A stretch of DNA of 64,000 bases from JBIQJD01 sp044507695 (GTDB taxonomy: Bacteria; Bacteroidota; Ignavibacteria; Ignavibacteriales; Ignavibacteriaceae). Within the stretch, counting starts at the first letter, position 1. Each line of letters begins with the position of its first letter. The DNA lies in assembly GCA_044507695.1 (NCBI GenBank), contig JBIQJD010000006.1, positions 171,581 through 235,580 on the forward strand, given 5' to 3'. The notes beneath the pieces were generated by a model, which saw nothing but the letters and a program-made list of their open reading frames with translations, did not search any database and had not been told where the DNA came from. This document shows, piece by piece, positions 8,997 to 17,771 of this stretch. A program made the position numbers and the translations under genes.

Positions 8997-10463
8997 ATGG
9001 CTGCACCAAAATTCAAATTTCAGATGTACAAAAAATTACAGCAAAATATACCACAGATTTATGCTGAGGCAAAAAAAGCTGCGGAAACATTAAACATCCC
9101 TGCTGAACTTAAAGGTGCTTTCGGATTAACAGGAGCAATATCCGGATGTCCTTCCCCACTCAGGGAGGATATTGAAAAAGCTATGGCGGAGGAAAGCAAA
9201 AAAGTTGTACCGCTTGCAGTTTATGTTGAGCAGATACGGGAGGTTATAAAAGATTTTTATGGTGATGAATATGATGCCGCGCCTGTTAATACATGTGAAG
9301 CAGGTTTATGGGTTGCTTATCAATCACTTGTAACTCCGCCGATGCAGGGAACAGGCGATAATTACCGTGTTCGTTATATCGCACCGCTTGAAAGACATTC
9401 TCATCATCATGCCGCTTACGGAAGACCTTTCCCGCCAAAGTACAAAGATTATCTTGCTGACAGAGGAAGTACCGCGGGAGAATTAGGTTTTTACGGCAAA
9501 CGCCAGAATAATCTTGATACCGTTCTTGTACCATTATCCGGAGCAGATTATTCTGTTCATGGAATAAAATATCACCCCGTTCCCTTATTGAAAAATGTGA
9601 ATGCAAAATCATCATTAAAAGCAATTCAAAATGCCGCTGAAATACATAAGGAATTTTTGGGTGCATTCGCTTCGCTTGGTTATGATACTGCAGGTTATGG
9701 CTATGGCGATAAAGATAAAAACGGAACTCCCGAATTATCAAAGGGAATTGCTTCAATTGCACAGAAGTATAATGTGCCTTATATAATTGATAATGCGTGG
9801 GGAATTCCATTCATCGGAACAAATATAAAAGATGTTGGCGCCGATATAATGGTTTACAGTATGGATAAAGCAACAGGTTCCGCTACATGCGGTTTGATTA
9901 TCGGTAAAGAAGATGTCATGGTTAATATCCGCAGAGCGCTTGGCATGCATGGCAACCGTTATGGCACAACTAATTCATACGGCAAAGCAGCACTTGTTAT
10001 GCAGGATCCGGGAAAAGAAGGATTGACCGGACAGCTTGCGGCGCTGAAAGTTATAAGGAATAATCCGGAAGTACTCACAAAACCGGTTGATGAACTCTAT
10101 CAGATTGTTGTTGATGAGTTTTCCAAAATTGATCCGGCAATTAAAGAATATTTTATAATCAGCAAGAGCAGAAACAGCGGCGCAGTTGAAATAAATTATG
10201 AAGACAGCTGGAAAGGTGGGAAAATGGGAATTCCAATTTTCTCAATTGAGGATATGTACTCCGGATCAAATCTCTTTCAGGACGGCCTGAGCCAGATGGG
10301 TATAATTCCAACAATCTCATATGATGCAAATATTTTTATCTCTCCCGGTTTAGGTACAACAGATTCTCACGGACAATTGATTCACGAAAGAGCCAGAATG
10401 GCTGTTCGCGGGCTTGTATTGCTTATTGAAATTGTATGTAAACATGCCGGTATTTTTGATTAA
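8997..10463 (+). CDS. Fold-type I PLP-dependent enzyme, unknown reaction
   Basis: 488 residues. The C-terminal half shows a fold-type I PLP site: D265 in YIIDNAWGIPF should pair with the pyridine nitrogen, and K291 in YSMDKATGS should form the Schiff base. The pattern resembles SelA-like, Cys/Met-lyase or group II decarboxylase-like enzymes more than ordinary aminotransferases. A histidine-rich stretch HSHHHAAYG (near residue 135) and the N-terminal GLTGAISGCPSPLR are distinctive. The gene follows the 146-aa ORF by 35 bp (RBS AAAAAGGAAA) and is followed by a terminator-like hairpin. It probably acts on an intermediate of the aminomutase pathway; cleavage, lyase or transaminase chemistry cannot be told apart from the sequence. 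Confidence 0.75.
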   Translation: MAAPKFKFQMYKKLQQNIPQIYAEAKKAAETLNIPAELKGAFGLTGAISGCPSPLREDIEKAMAEESKKVVPLAVYVEQIREVIKDFYGDEYDAAPVNTCEAGLWVAYQSLVTPPMQGTGDNYRVRYIAPLERHSHHHAAYGRPFPPKYKDYLADRGSTAGELGFYGKRQNNLDTVLVPLSGADYSVHGIKYHPVPLLKNVNAKSSLKAIQNAAEIHKEFLGAFASLGYDTAGYGYGDKDKNGTPELSKGIASIAQKYNVPYIIDNAWGIPFIGTNIKDVGADIMVYSMDKATGSATCGLIIGKEDVMVNIRRALGMHGNRYGTTNSYGKAALVMQDPGKEGLTGQLAALKVIRNNPEVLTKPVDELYQIVVDEFSKIDPAIKEYFIISKSRNSGAVEINYEDSWKGGKMGIPIFSIEDMYSGSNLFQDGLSQMGIIPTISYDANIFISPGLGTTDSHGQLIHERARMAVRGLVLLIEIVCKHAGIFD

Positions 10464-10478
10464 CATTTTAATGTTGAT

Positions 10479-10509
10479 TCCGGATTTCCCGGAGTCCCGG
10501 ATTTTTTTT
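10479..10509 (+). terminator. Hairpin and T8 run inside the aminomutase gene run
   Basis: TCCGG (10479-10483) can pair with CCGGA at 10489-10493 or at 10497-10501, followed by eight T (10502-10509). It lies between the PLP enzyme and the 74-aa gene, and the ribosome-binding site GGGAG starts at the very end of the T-run. It may act as an attenuator that lowers expression of the mutase relative to the upstream genes. Confidence 0.55.
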
Positions 10510-10519
10510 GGGAGTTATT

Positions 10520-10744
10520 ATGGATAATGCCATTAGTCATGTATTAGACACAATAGACATTGAAACATATATCATCTGCAAAGATGCCGATGAGGGTAAG
10601 AATCTTGCCATGCAGCTTGGGCATGAAATGAATCTCGGTAATGTTGATGTTATGTACAGTGAATTTGATGGTTACGGTGTACGAGTGCGGATACGAAAAT
10701 ATGTATACAAACCTGGTGATAAATATTTATGGATGGAAAAATGA
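10520..10744 (+). CDS. Small protein, possible aminomutase dimerisation domain
   Basis: 74 residues from the ATG at 10520, chosen because GGGAG lies 5 bp upstream; the frame could open at a TTG at 10508 but that has no ribosome-binding site. It ends in an ATGA overlap with the next gene, which implies coupled translation in fixed ratio. The segment EGKNLAMQLGHEMNLGNVDV followed by FDGYGVRVRIR has the layout I remember for the N-terminal dimerisation domain of KamE/OraE (AAK..A..MGL...V...V.YG). I infer a detached subunit of the large aminomutase protein. It could equally be an unrelated regulator. Confidence 0.6.
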   Translation: MDNAISHVLDTIDIETYIICKDADEGKNLAMQLGHEMNLGNVDVMYSEFDGYGVRVRIRKYVYKPGDKYLWMEK

Positions 10745-12549
10745 TGGCAAAGAAAATATTATGCGTTCCGCTGGATCCGGTTCATGATGTTGGCATAAAA
10801 ATTATACGTGCCGAACTTGATAAAAATGGATTCATCACGGAACTCCTTTCGCCTGATCTGTCCGTGCATGAAATTATTAAAAAAGCTGCTTCACGACAGT
10901 ACGATTTTATTCTGGTAAGCAGAACACTCGGTTACGGAGTAGCTGAACTTCTTGCATCGTTTATTGATCAGCTTGATGCTGCAGGCATTAGAGAAAAATC
11001 AAAAGTTGTAATTGGCGGAAAAGCAATTACTCCGCAGCTTGCTGCTGAATTGGGCTTTGATAAAGGGTTTGATGAACATTCAACTATTGAAGAACTGATT
11101 GCTTATCTGAACGGATCAGAAATTAATTTTAAATCATCCGGAATTAACCGCTGCAAAAAAGATATTTCTGCAGATCATGCCTATAAATTTTTTGATAAGG
11201 AAGTTGAAAAACTGCTCAATCAAATTGCAGATAAACTTTTGTTGTTTGTAAAAGATAAAACTACACCCGGAGTTGAGCGTGCAAAAATCAGAAGAGAGAT
11301 TATTCATTCAGGCAGCACCGATTCCAGAAAAAAACTGGTTAAAAAATATATTGAATTATGTGATGCTGTAATTGTAAAAAGCTATTCAGATAATCAATTT
11401 CCGCTTGCGGTAAGAAGAATAAGTGAAAGCGAAATTACTTCTTTGAAAAAATTTTTATCAGAGAAGAATCCCATTCATTCACGAAAAATTCAGCATAATG
11501 AACATCAGCCTCTCGTATTTAAATTTTTAGGAAGCGGCTGCCCGATGATGGATATTGTTCATGGTAAGATATGTGAACGAAGCGGAATAAATGGTTTTCT
11601 GATAATCAATCCTTCATGGGAAGCACGTTATGAAGGTTTGCTCGATGGATTATTAACTCATCAGAATGACGGTACGATCACTTCTTTCGGGAATATAAAA
11701 CTTATACGTGATAGTCTGGATAAATCAACATTGCTTACAGTGCGTGCACACAGAGGCTTAAACACGCCGGAAACAATTGTACTTGCCGGTGAAGCCGGCG
11801 CTGATCTTACAAAAATAAACTTAGTATATGGAGCGCTTGGAGCAGGCACTGATCCTCTGCGCCTTGCAGTTGACGGCATTGAAGCGATTAAGCTTGCAGC
11901 TGAGTACAAAATGCCTTTTGATATTCCGGGTAATGATGAACTGAGCGGTGTGCCCGCGTGGAAAACACTTGCAGGATTATTGATTAATGTGATGATCGGA
12001 CTTAAACTGAACGCCAAACCGGTTCTGAAACCATTATTCTGTTATGGTCCGCATATTGTCATCAATAAATTGATGAGTGAAAATTATATCGATTACAACG
12101 CAGCAAAAATAGCTGCTCTGAAAAATATTGTTGATGCTCCAATCTGGCCGGGCGAACCAATTGCATTTATGACGCAGACCGAAGACCGTGTGCAATCTGC
12201 TAACTCAACTTCGTATCATGCGGCACTTGCTGCGGGAATTGGAGTAGATGCAATTACAATTGCCTCTACTGATGAAGCATACTCACGCGGGCCTATTTCT
12301 GTTTCTTCAAGATTGGATTCTATTCATGCTGCCGCAGATGGATTTAATTTTATGGGGAATTCAAAATTTTCTACTACATCAAATTTTGAATTATATACGG
12401 AAGTGATTCAACAAAAAATTAAAGATGTTTTAAGAACTGCCGCTTCAAAAGATAATCTGCCGGAAGCAATTTATGACGGTGTGCTCGGCAGTAAAGCAGA
12501 CGGTGCTTATCCGGGTAAATTTGGATTGAATACGGTTGCTAAGAAATGA
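10741..12549 (+). CDS. B12/PLP aminomutase-like protein, domains fused in one chain
   Basis: 602 residues from the ATG at 10741 (ATGA overlap; the frame is open from 10729). Residues ~4-125 are a cobalamin-binding Rossmann domain: the Co-ligand motif reads PVHDVG (H15), with S60 in VSRTLG and the GG pair at 92-93 at the classical spacings. The following LAAELGFDKGFDE matches the end of KamE/OraE. Residues ~160-215 (KDKTTPGVERAKIRREI) resemble OraS and the KamD N-terminus. Residues ~240-600 form a KamD/OraE-like barrel ending GVLGSKADGAYPGKFGLN. The family moves an amino group between adjacent carbons of ornithine or lysine. Position H+11, which is the PLP lysine in KamE, is leucine here; K28 is the nearest candidate. 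Substrate unknown. Confidence 0.75.
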   Translation: MMAKKILCVPLDPVHDVGIKIIRAELDKNGFITELLSPDLSVHEIIKKAASRQYDFILVSRTLGYGVAELLASFIDQLDAAGIREKSKVVIGGKAITPQLAAELGFDKGFDEHSTIEELIAYLNGSEINFKSSGINRCKKDISADHAYKFFDKEVEKLLNQIADKLLLFVKDKTTPGVERAKIRREIIHSGSTDSRKKLVKKYIELCDAVIVKSYSDNQFPLAVRRISESEITSLKKFLSEKNPIHSRKIQHNEHQPLVFKFLGSGCPMMDIVHGKICERSGINGFLIINPSWEARYEGLLDGLLTHQNDGTITSFGNIKLIRDSLDKSTLLTVRAHRGLNTPETIVLAGEAGADLTKINLVYGALGAGTDPLRLAVDGIEAIKLAAEYKMPFDIPGNDELSGVPAWKTLAGLLINVMIGLKLNAKPVLKPLFCYGPHIVINKLMSENYIDYNAAKIAALKNIVDAPIWPGEPIAFMTQTEDRVQSANSTSYHAALAAGIGVDAITIASTDEAYSRGPISVSSRLDSIHAAADGFNFMGNSKFSTTSNFELYTEVIQQKIKDVLRTAASKDNLPEAIYDGVLGSKADGAYPGKFGLNTVAKK

Positions 12550-13493
12550 GCTGTAAAATTACAGGGATAGTAGGCACCGCTAAAAATACAGGTAAAACCA
12601 CAACACTTACCTATTTGGTTGAATTAGCCGCGCAAAAAAAAATTAAAACGGCAATAACGGGTATTGGTTATGACGGCGAAGAAATTGATAATATTACATC
12701 TCTGCCCAAACCCCGGCTTAAGCTTCTGCCGGGAACAATAACCGCTACTTCGGAAGCGTGTTTGGCACGGATGAATAATTGTTATGAACTTTTGGAAAGA
12801 ACGGAATTTGAAACTGCTTTGGGACAGATTGTTATTGTCAGAATGACAAAACCAAATTTGATTGTTATCGCAGGTCCGAACAGCCGAAGTGCTCTTGCAG
12901 GAGTCCTGAATAGAATCAGAAATTATAATCCGGGATGGATATTTATTGATGGTTCCTTAAATAGAATCTCTCCTATATATCTCGCGGATGAAATCATCTT
13001 TACAACAGGAGGCGCCAGAAGTACTGATATCAATTCTCTGGTAACAGAAATGAAAATAATTGAAAAGGTATTTTCATATCCCCAAAATAATCTGGAAGGT
13101 GCAGGTTATTCTTATGCTGATATTACTTCTGTTGAAAGTGATTTCATCCCGGATTTTACATCTGAGAAAATCATTATTAAACATCCAGTGCAGTTAAAAC
13201 ATCTTAAAAAAATTCTTGAAAAGAATAACGAGGTAATATATCATTCACCAATTTATCTTTTACTATCCGGTGATCTTAACGGGCTTTATGATTTCCTTTC
13301 TTCCGGAAATCTAAAGTTATCATACCTGTACAAGCCTGAATTGAAAGCCGTTACTGTAAATCCTTTCTATCCCGATTACAACGGATTATCATACTCCGAG
13401 AGTTTTATAAATGCCGATCAGCTTTTACGGCAGATGAAAGAGAATCTATCTACTCCTGTTTATAATATTAAAACAGATCATCCGCAATTTTAA
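12546..13493 (+). CDS. P-loop ATPase, probable aminomutase reactivase
   Basis: 315 residues with a clear Walker A, GTAKNTGKTT (residues 10-19), at the extreme N-terminus. The next part contains TAITGIGYDGEEIDNITSLP and a GPNSRSALAGVLNRIR segment with WIFIDGSLNRI, which may be the Walker B region. The start overlaps the mutase stop codon (ATGA). B12 aminomutases lose their cofactor and are commonly accompanied by ATP-dependent reactivases; in lysine 5,6-aminomutase clusters I recall KamB as a P-loop protein with a similar GTAKNTGKTT start. The function is inferred from that memory and from the overlap. A cobalamin-loading chaperone is an alternative. Confidence 0.7.
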   Translation: MSCKITGIVGTAKNTGKTTTLTYLVELAAQKKIKTAITGIGYDGEEIDNITSLPKPRLKLLPGTITATSEACLARMNNCYELLERTEFETALGQIVIVRMTKPNLIVIAGPNSRSALAGVLNRIRNYNPGWIFIDGSLNRISPIYLADEIIFTTGGARSTDINSLVTEMKIIEKVFSYPQNNLEGAGYSYADITSVESDFIPDFTSEKIIIKHPVQLKHLKKILEKNNEVIYHSPIYLLLSGDLNGLYDFLSSGNLKLSYLYKPELKAVTVNPFYPDYNGLSYSESFINADQLLRQMKENLSTPVYNIKTDHPQF

Positions 13494-13544
13494 AATATTC
13501 TTTTTATATTCTGAATATATTTTTCAACAAAAAATTCAATCAAA

Positions 13545-14591
13545 TTGCAAAGAAGAAATTTTTTAAAAACAGTTTCAGCCGCAGCAATTGCAGGCTCAGT
13601 TCCTTTCTCATCATCATTATCTTTTCCTGCCGATCAGACATCCATCATTAAACCGCAAAGAATAAAACCGGGAGATACACTTGGTTTAATTGCACCCGGC
13701 AGTTTTATCCGTGAAGATGAACTGCAGGATTCAATTAAAAATCTGGAAGGATTAGGATTTAAAGTTTACTATACAAAAAACATTTTAGCACGTGATGGTT
13801 ATCTTGGCGGAACAGATGAACAGCGCGCAGAAGATATTCATGAAATGTTTTCCAACAATGAAGTTAAAGGAATAATTTGCGCACGCGGCGGCTATGGCTG
13901 TGGAAGAATTCTTCCTTTGCTTGATTATGAACTGATTAGAAATAATCCAAAAGCAATTGTTGGTTACAGTGATATTACTTCACTGCTGTACGGAATTTTT
14001 GCAAAAACCGGACTTGTTGGATTTCACGGCCCGGTGGGAATTTCAACATTTAATGAATTTAGTATAAGATACTTTGTTGATGTGCTTGTCAATCCGCATG
14101 AAAATCTTACACTTTACAACGCGCGGGAAGAAAAAGAAGAAGATGGATACAAAGTAAAAGCAATTTACGGAGGTACTGCAAAGGGAAAGTTGATCGGGGG
14201 TAATTTATCTCTTATAGTTTCAATGATCGGAACACCTTATGATATTGATACAAATGGTAAAATAATTTTTATTGAAGAAGTTGGTGAAGAGCCGTACCGG
14301 ATTGATAGAATGCTCACGCAAATGATACAAGCAGGAAAATTCAACGGCGCTGCCGGAATTGCTCTCGGCGTTTTCAGCAAGTGTGAAGCAAGGGGAAGCG
14401 ATTCAGGTATTTTAAATTCGTTTACATTATCTGAGGTTTTATTTGATCGTCTTGCCGGACTTAAAATTCCTGTTTTGTACGGAATGTCATTCGGGCATAT
14501 AACAAATAAATTTACTCTTCCGTTTGGAATAGATGCAGAACTGAACACGCTAAATCAAACTCTTACCCTGCTTGAGCCGGCTGTATATTAA
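13545..14591 (+). CDS. LD-carboxypeptidase (peptidase S66 / MccF-LdcA family)
   Basis: Cleaves the L,D bond of murein tetrapeptides or related peptides, usually in peptidoglycan recycling. 348 residues starting at a TTG (13545). The start is supported by an immediate twin-arginine signal QRRNFLKTVSAAAIAG and hydrophobic stretch (residues 2-25), so export through Tat is likely, whereas LdcA is cytosolic. The nucleophile is S142 in VGYSDITSL. The catalytic glutamate lies in FIEEVGEEPYRIDRML and the histidine in SFGHITNKF. It follows the reactivase gene by 51 bp on the same strand. Its DAP-containing products may relate to the DAP/lysine-type enzymes upstream, but this is conjecture. Confidence 0.88.
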   Translation: MQRRNFLKTVSAAAIAGSVPFSSSLSFPADQTSIIKPQRIKPGDTLGLIAPGSFIREDELQDSIKNLEGLGFKVYYTKNILARDGYLGGTDEQRAEDIHEMFSNNEVKGIICARGGYGCGRILPLLDYELIRNNPKAIVGYSDITSLLYGIFAKTGLVGFHGPVGISTFNEFSIRYFVDVLVNPHENLTLYNAREEKEEDGYKVKAIYGGTAKGKLIGGNLSLIVSMIGTPYDIDTNGKIIFIEEVGEEPYRIDRMLTQMIQAGKFNGAAGIALGVFSKCEARGSDSGILNSFTLSEVLFDRLAGLKIPVLYGMSFGHITNKFTLPFGIDAELNTLNQTLTLLEPAVY

Positions 14592-14639
14592 TTCTTTTCA
14601 TTTGTAGTTTGATTATATTGGAACATGAAAAAAGGAATT

Positions 14640-15179
14640 ATGATGAATCTTATAAAAGTAATAATAGGTGTTGTATTTATACTATCGTTCAGCGGATGCC
14701 TGCTGTTCCATAAAATTTCTTACGATGTTCAGATTGAAGAAAATGGCAGGGGAACCGCCACAGTAGTTTTTTCAGATATCCGTTCTGATGCTCGTTCCGA
14801 TAATGAATTTGAGGAAGATAAGAGAAATCTTTTTGAATACATTTATAAAAGCGATGATTTTATTACTGAAATTAAAAAAGAAGGCAAGAATGTTGTTGAA
14901 CGTGAATTGTTTGTTGTTGAAGATACACTGAAAGGTAAAGCTGTTTTTAAGTTCAGCAATATTAATGCTGTTGAAGGAATTGTAAGTGAAGACGGATTTT
15001 TCTATCTCACACTTCCTGTTGAAGATAGCGTTATAAGCACTAACGGAGAGATTATTCAATCGAAAGGTTATAAAAGAATTCTTTGGGACGGCAAATTAAA
15101 AAATCTGTATTTTGAAATTTACAGTACTGATTTTGCCGAAGGAAAAAACAGGAAGCTGAATGAGTTTTTGAAAGAATAA
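14640..15179 (+). CDS. Small lipoprotein, unknown function
   Basis: 179 residues from the ATG at 14640, preferred over 14625 because AAAGGAA precedes it and because it places the lipobox FSGC at a normal distance (C20). The mature part is acidic and probably beta-rich (YDVQIEENGRGTATVVF, then alternating segments to the end) and has no second membrane segment. It would be anchored in the inner or outer membrane facing the periplasm. No recognised domain. It follows the LD-carboxypeptidase by 48 bp. Confidence 0.75.
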   Translation: MMNLIKVIIGVVFILSFSGCLLFHKISYDVQIEENGRGTATVVFSDIRSDARSDNEFEEDKRNLFEYIYKSDDFITEIKKEGKNVVERELFVVEDTLKGKAVFKFSNINAVEGIVSEDGFFYLTLPVEDSVISTNGEIIQSKGYKRILWDGKLKNLYFEIYSTDFAEGKNRKLNEFLKE

Positions 15180-15291
15180 TCTTCAGTTTGAATAAAAAAA
15201 TTTTCAGTTTATAATTGCTTCAGAACATTTTATCAGTCTGTTTCCTTTTTTTAGATTTCCCTTTATTTAAAACTCTTTACTAAAAATTTCT

Positions 15292-17757
15292 ATGTACGCA
15301 GAAATTGTTTTTCCTCTGCCTTTTCGGAATTCATTCACCTACCTTATTCCGGAAGAATTTGAACAGCTTGCAGCAGTTGGTGTGCGTGCAGTTGCCCCTT
15401 TTGGCAAAAGAGTTCTTACCGGATTTATAATTAAAATTTCTGAAACAACGGAACTCGATGATGAAATCAAATCAATCCTTGATATACTTGATGATGAACC
15501 TGTATTTAATGAGAAATCCTTAAAATTTTACAAATGGCTTTCTGATTATTATTTATCATCACTTGGTGAAGCGCTGAAATTAGCTGTGCCGTACGGTTCT
15601 GATATTGAATCAAAAAAGAAAATCTGTATTGATCCTGAATTTGCAGCAAAACTTCTTAAGAAAGAAAAAAATAAAAATTCTGTCAGAGGATTAATCTTAC
15701 AGGTAATTTCTGAACGGGAAGAGATTTCATTTTCACATCTTCAAAAACTTGTTAAGAAAAAAAATATCCATTCATATCTTAAAACATTAGAGAAACAGGG
15801 CGCTGTTACAATTCTTCATGAAATTGAAAATGCAAAAGTAAAAGCAAAAAAAGTAAAACATGTTAGGATTAAAAAATCCCTCGCGGAGATTTATTCTTTA
15901 ATCCCGGAAATTGAGGGAAGATCTCCAAAGCAGGTGAAAATTATTCTGGAGTTGATTTCATCAAAAAAGAAAAGTATTCCTCTTATTGAGTTGTTAAAGA
16001 AAACCAATTCATCAGGATCATCAATAAAATCTCTTGCAGATAAAGATATTATTGAAATTTTTGAAAAAGTAGTTGACCGCAAATTTGTTGAAGAGTACGA
16101 AGAAGCAGTTACTGAATTTAAATTATCCGAACAGCAGAAAAAAGTAATTAAAATAGTTGGTGAAACTATCTCTGCAAAAAAATTTAAAACATTTCTTCTT
16201 CATGGTGTAACGGGAAGCGGAAAAACACAGGTGTACATCGAGCTTGCAAAATCCGTTATTGCAAAAGGGAAGAGTGTATTAATTCTTGTGCCTGAAATTT
16301 CTCTCACTCCACAAATCACCTCACGTTTGATAAACAACTTTGGAAATGAAGTTTCGGTAATTCACAGCAGGATGAGTCCCGGTGAAAGATTTGATTCGTG
16401 GAGAAGAATTTTAAAAGGCAGATCCAAAATAGTAATAGGTGCACGCTCAGCATTATTTGCTCCGTTAAATAACATCGGGTTGATTGTAGTTGATGAGGAA
16501 CATGATTCAAGCTACAAACAGCAGGATACAAGCCCCAAATATCATGCACGTGATGCAGCTATTTATCTCGGCAGTATTTATGATTGTCCGGTTTTACTTG
16601 GTTCCGCAACACCTTCAATTGAAAGCATGTACAATGCTTTAACAGATAAATACACGCTGCTCCAAATGCAGGAAAGAATTGATGATGCAAAGCTTCCCGA
16701 AATTCTGCTTGTGAATGTTTCCCTTGAACGTAAGAAGAAAAAAACGGAGAATGTTTTTTCAAAAATTCTTCTTGATAAAATTGAAAAGAGATTGAGAAAA
16801 AAAGAAGGTGTAATTATTCTTCAAAACAGAAGAGGATTTTCAACACAAATTTACTGTGAAGACTGCGGTGAAATTGAAACCTGCGATAACTGTTCCGTTC
16901 CGATGGTTTATCATATAAATAAAAATTATGTGCAGTGCCACTACTGCGGTTTGCAGAAAAAAGTTCCAGGCGCATGCACAAACTGCGGTTCAATAAATCT
17001 TAAATATTTTGGAACAGGAACAGAACGTGTTGAAGATGAAATCGAATTCTATTTTCCATCCGCAAAAATCCGGAGAGTAGATTCGGATTCAATTTCCAAA
17101 AAATCTTCACTTAGTAAAATATTGAATGAATTCAGCCGCGGAGAAATTGATATTCTTGTCGGCACTCAAATGGTTTCAAAGGGATTGGATTTTTCTCACG
17201 TAACATTAGTCGGAGTAATTTCTGCAGAAACAAGCTTATGGATGCCTGATTTCAGAGCTGATGAAAGAACTTTTCAATTGCTTACACAGGTTTCAGGCAG
17301 AGCAGGAAGAAGCAAAACAGCCGGCGAAGTAATTGTGCAGACTCAGAATGAAAAAAATTTTACGCTTCAAAAAGTTGTGCAGCATGATTATAAAGGTTTT
17401 TATGATAAGGAAATTTTTGACAGGCAGCATTTACATTATCCTCCTTTCTCACGTTTATGTCTAATTGAAGCAAAAGATGCATCTGAAGAAAAAGCGAGCA
17501 GTGCAATTGAAGATTTTTTTGAAGAGCTTTCTGTTTACAAAAAATGGCTGGAGATAAATCAGCCTGCAAGAGCAATAATTTCAAGATTGAAAGGCAATTA
17601 CCGTTTTCAAATTTTAATCAAAAGTTTTAAGGAAAAAGATCCCGGCGGGAAAATTCTGAAAAAAGCAGTTATGAATTCTTTTGTTGAGTTTAATCGTAAA
17701 TCAAGATACAGAGATGTTAAAATTAATTTTGATATTGATCCACAAAGCATAATGTAA
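15292..17757 (+). CDS. priA: Primosomal protein N' (replication restart helicase)
   Basis: Superfamily 2 helicase that reloads the replisome at abandoned forks. 821 residues. Residues ~1-100 form the 3'-DNA-binding domain (MYAEIVFPLPFRNSFTY). Walker A is GVTGSGKT (305-312) and the DEAH box is DEEH (401-404). The zinc-binding cysteine cluster is complete: CEDCG, CDNC, CHYCG and CTNCG (~520-570). GTQMVSKGLDF and the QVSGRAGR motif VI follow. The middle winged-helix region (~110-260) is lysine-rich. The gene stands 112 bp after the lipoprotein. Confidence 0.96.
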   Translation: MYAEIVFPLPFRNSFTYLIPEEFEQLAAVGVRAVAPFGKRVLTGFIIKISETTELDDEIKSILDILDDEPVFNEKSLKFYKWLSDYYLSSLGEALKLAVPYGSDIESKKKICIDPEFAAKLLKKEKNKNSVRGLILQVISEREEISFSHLQKLVKKKNIHSYLKTLEKQGAVTILHEIENAKVKAKKVKHVRIKKSLAEIYSLIPEIEGRSPKQVKIILELISSKKKSIPLIELLKKTNSSGSSIKSLADKDIIEIFEKVVDRKFVEEYEEAVTEFKLSEQQKKVIKIVGETISAKKFKTFLLHGVTGSGKTQVYIELAKSVIAKGKSVLILVPEISLTPQITSRLINNFGNEVSVIHSRMSPGERFDSWRRILKGRSKIVIGARSALFAPLNNIGLIVVDEEHDSSYKQQDTSPKYHARDAAIYLGSIYDCPVLLGSATPSIESMYNALTDKYTLLQMQERIDDAKLPEILLVNVSLERKKKKTENVFSKILLDKIEKRLRKKEGVIILQNRRGFSTQIYCEDCGEIETCDNCSVPMVYHINKNYVQCHYCGLQKKVPGACTNCGSINLKYFGTGTERVEDEIEFYFPSAKIRRVDSDSISKKSSLSKILNEFSRGEIDILVGTQMVSKGLDFSHVTLVGVISAETSLWMPDFRADERTFQLLTQVSGRAGRSKTAGEVIVQTQNEKNFTLQKVVQHDYKGFYDKEIFDRQHLHYPPFSRLCLIEAKDASEEKASSAIEDFFEELSVYKKWLEINQPARAIISRLKGNYRFQILIKSFKEKDPGGKILKKAVMNSFVEFNRKSRYRDVKINFDIDPQSIM

Positions 17758-17771
17758 TTACGGGGTATTGC

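Noticed and set aside
9286..9810. Long open frame (174 codons) on the minus strand
   Set aside because: It lies entirely antisense to the PLP enzyme gene, has no ribosome-binding site, and its translation is low-complexity without family resemblance.
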